A stretch of DNA of 8,942 nt from Solirubrobacteraceae bacterium. Its GTDB lineage: Bacteria; Actinomycetota; Thermoleophilia; Solirubrobacterales; Solirubrobacteraceae. This document shows positions 8,130-8,942 of this stretch, piece after piece. Below the pieces are notes generated by a model that was not told the origin of the DNA, made no database searches, and was given only the letters and a program-made list of their open reading frames with translations. The position numbers were made by a program, and so were the translations under genes. The first letter of the stretch is position 1, and the number at the start of each line of letters is the position of its first letter. Where the stretch lies: the NCBI GenBank assembly GCA_030043235.1, contig JASHYF010000141.1, forward strand, positions 1 to 8,942, given 5' to 3'.

Positions 8130-8942
8130 TCACGCGCTCGCGGAGGCGACGAGCGTGCGCGCGGGTATCTCCAGCGTGCCGTCGTGCGAGGTGTAAGTGG
8201 CGAAACGCTCGGCGAGCGACGCCTCGATCGCCGCGATCTCGTCCGCCGGCCGCGCGAGCACGGCATCGTGGAAGGCGCGCGAGAGGTCGAGCGTCGTCTC
8301 CCAGAACTCGGCGAAGCTGCGCTGGGCGCGCGTGAGCTCCAGCGCCTCCACGCGCGCCTCCACGAATCCCGCCTGCTCGAGCAGCTCCGTGAGCCGCTGG
8401 GCGCTGCCGAGCGCGAACGGCCCCGGCGAGGGCGAGGCGCATGGATCGGAGCCCAAGGCGCCCGCGGGCGCGAGGCCGCGCTCGATGAGCTCGCGCGCGG
8501 GAAGCGACGCCCACGGGTTGTGCTCGATTGCGTCCCACACGGCCAGCGCCACGCGCCCGCCCGGGCGCAACACCCGTCGCGTCTCGGCCAGCGCGGCGGC
8601 GGGGTCGGCCATCAGCATGTAGCCCCAGCGGCACAGCACGGCGTCGACGCTCGCGAGCGGGAGGTCGATCCATTCCGCGCCCAGGACCTGGAACTCGACG
8701 TTGCTCAGGCCGAGCTCCTGCGCGCGCGAGCGGGCGGCCTCGAGCATTCGCTCGGCCTGGTCGGAGATGATCACCCCGCCGAGCGGGGCGACGAGCCCGG
8801 CGGCGAGCATCGCCGTCTCCCCCATGCCGGCGGCGAGCTCCAGCACCCGCTGCCCGGGCCGCGGGGAGATCGCGTCGATCATCCAGTGCGAGACGGGGGC
8901 GGCGAACTCACGCATCCTCTCCCCCTGTCGCGCCCAGCCGGG
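8130..8942 (-). CDS. Class I SAM-dependent methyltransferase (UbiE-like fold), 5' end cut by the window edge
   Basis: The protein transfers a methyl group from S-adenosylmethionine to an unknown acceptor. Numbering from the ATG at 8915, motif I is VLELAAGMGE (24-33), the acidic ribose-binding residue is Asp52 (ISDQAERMLEAAR), DAVLCRWGYML (91-101) is motif IV-like, and LRPGGRVALAVW (116-127) is the post-IV strand. A C-terminal region after about 160 probably holds the substrate cap. The frame stays open to the right edge and reads GWARQGERMREFAAPVSHW across the ATG. Similar proteins usually have a W...R...REF lead-in, so the true start probably lies beyond 8942. GGGGGAGAGG abuts the ATG with no proper spacing. 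No link to branched-chain or serine synthesis is evident; the stop is 103 nt before ilvC. Confidence 0.85.
   Translation of the reverse strand, partial: PGWARQGERMREFAAPVSHWMIDAISPRPGQRVLELAAGMGETAMLAAGLVAPLGGVIISDQAERMLEAARSRAQELGLSNVEFQVLGAEWIDLPLASVDAVLCRWGYMLMADPAAALAETRRVLRPGGRVALAVWDAIEHNPWASLPARELIERGLAPAGALGSDPCASPSPGPFALGSAQRLTELLEQAGFVEARVEALELTRAQRSFAEFWETTLDLSRAFHDAVLARPADEIAAIEASLAERFATYTSHDGTLEIPARTLVASASA

Noticed and set aside
7064..8335. A 423-codon plus-strand open frame over ilvC and part of the methyltransferase gene
   Set aside because: It crosses two well-supported minus-strand genes, has low-complexity composition and no motif; treated as an antisense shadow.

Overview
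The window is very GC-rich and densely coded. It carries bacterial amino-acid biosynthesis genes whose sequences look actinobacterial: a Mycobacterium-type SerC, a long SerA with an extra intervening domain plus ACT domain, a short class I IlvC, and promoters with TAnnnT boxes close to start codons. The LeuA, however, is the general bacterial class and not the long form typical of mycobacteria and streptomycetes. This mix, and the style of the accessory proteins, suggest a deep-branching high-GC actinobacterium such as Thermoleophilia/Solirubrobacterales. That placement is an inference from sequence style only.

All complete protein genes lie on the minus strand. In transcription order (right to left) they are: a class I SAM methyltransferase that runs off the right edge (8942-8130); ilvC (8026-7037); a conserved but uncharacterised gene 19 nt behind ilvC (7017-6382); serC (6181-4988); a 52-codon small ORF joined to its neighbours by ATGA overlaps at both ends (4991-4833); serA (4836-3184); a zinc-free MDR/quinone oxidoreductase-like gene (3146-2136); a leucine-rich leader peptide (2088-2035); and leuA (1921-257). 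At the far left the 3' end of a plus-strand gene, apparently frameshifted, converges on leuA. A GC hairpin fills the 24-nt gap between the two stop codons.

The genes serve two pathways. IlvC makes the dihydroxy-acid precursors of valine, leucine and isoleucine, and LeuA commits 2-ketoisovalerate to leucine. SerA and SerC carry out the first two steps from 3-phosphoglycerate to serine. The promoter-like boxes and gene spacing suggest at least three transcription units: ilvC plus the uncharacterised gene; serC-small ORF-serA-oxidoreductase; and leader-leuA.

The most interesting element is the 214-nt spacer before leuA. It holds an extended -10 box (TGC-TAAGCT), then almost at the predicted transcript start a 17-residue ORF with six leucines (MSSQLSLLSPLLPLRGE). 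Next comes a C(UUCG)G hairpin formed from the leader's last codons, and a strong GC hairpin just before the leuA ribosome binding site. This layout fits leucine-responsive attenuation of leuA. The second notable item is the doubly ATGA-linked small ORF between serC and serA. No RNA genes, insertion sequences, CRISPR arrays or phage genes were seen, and no gene-free stretch exceeds 300 nt.
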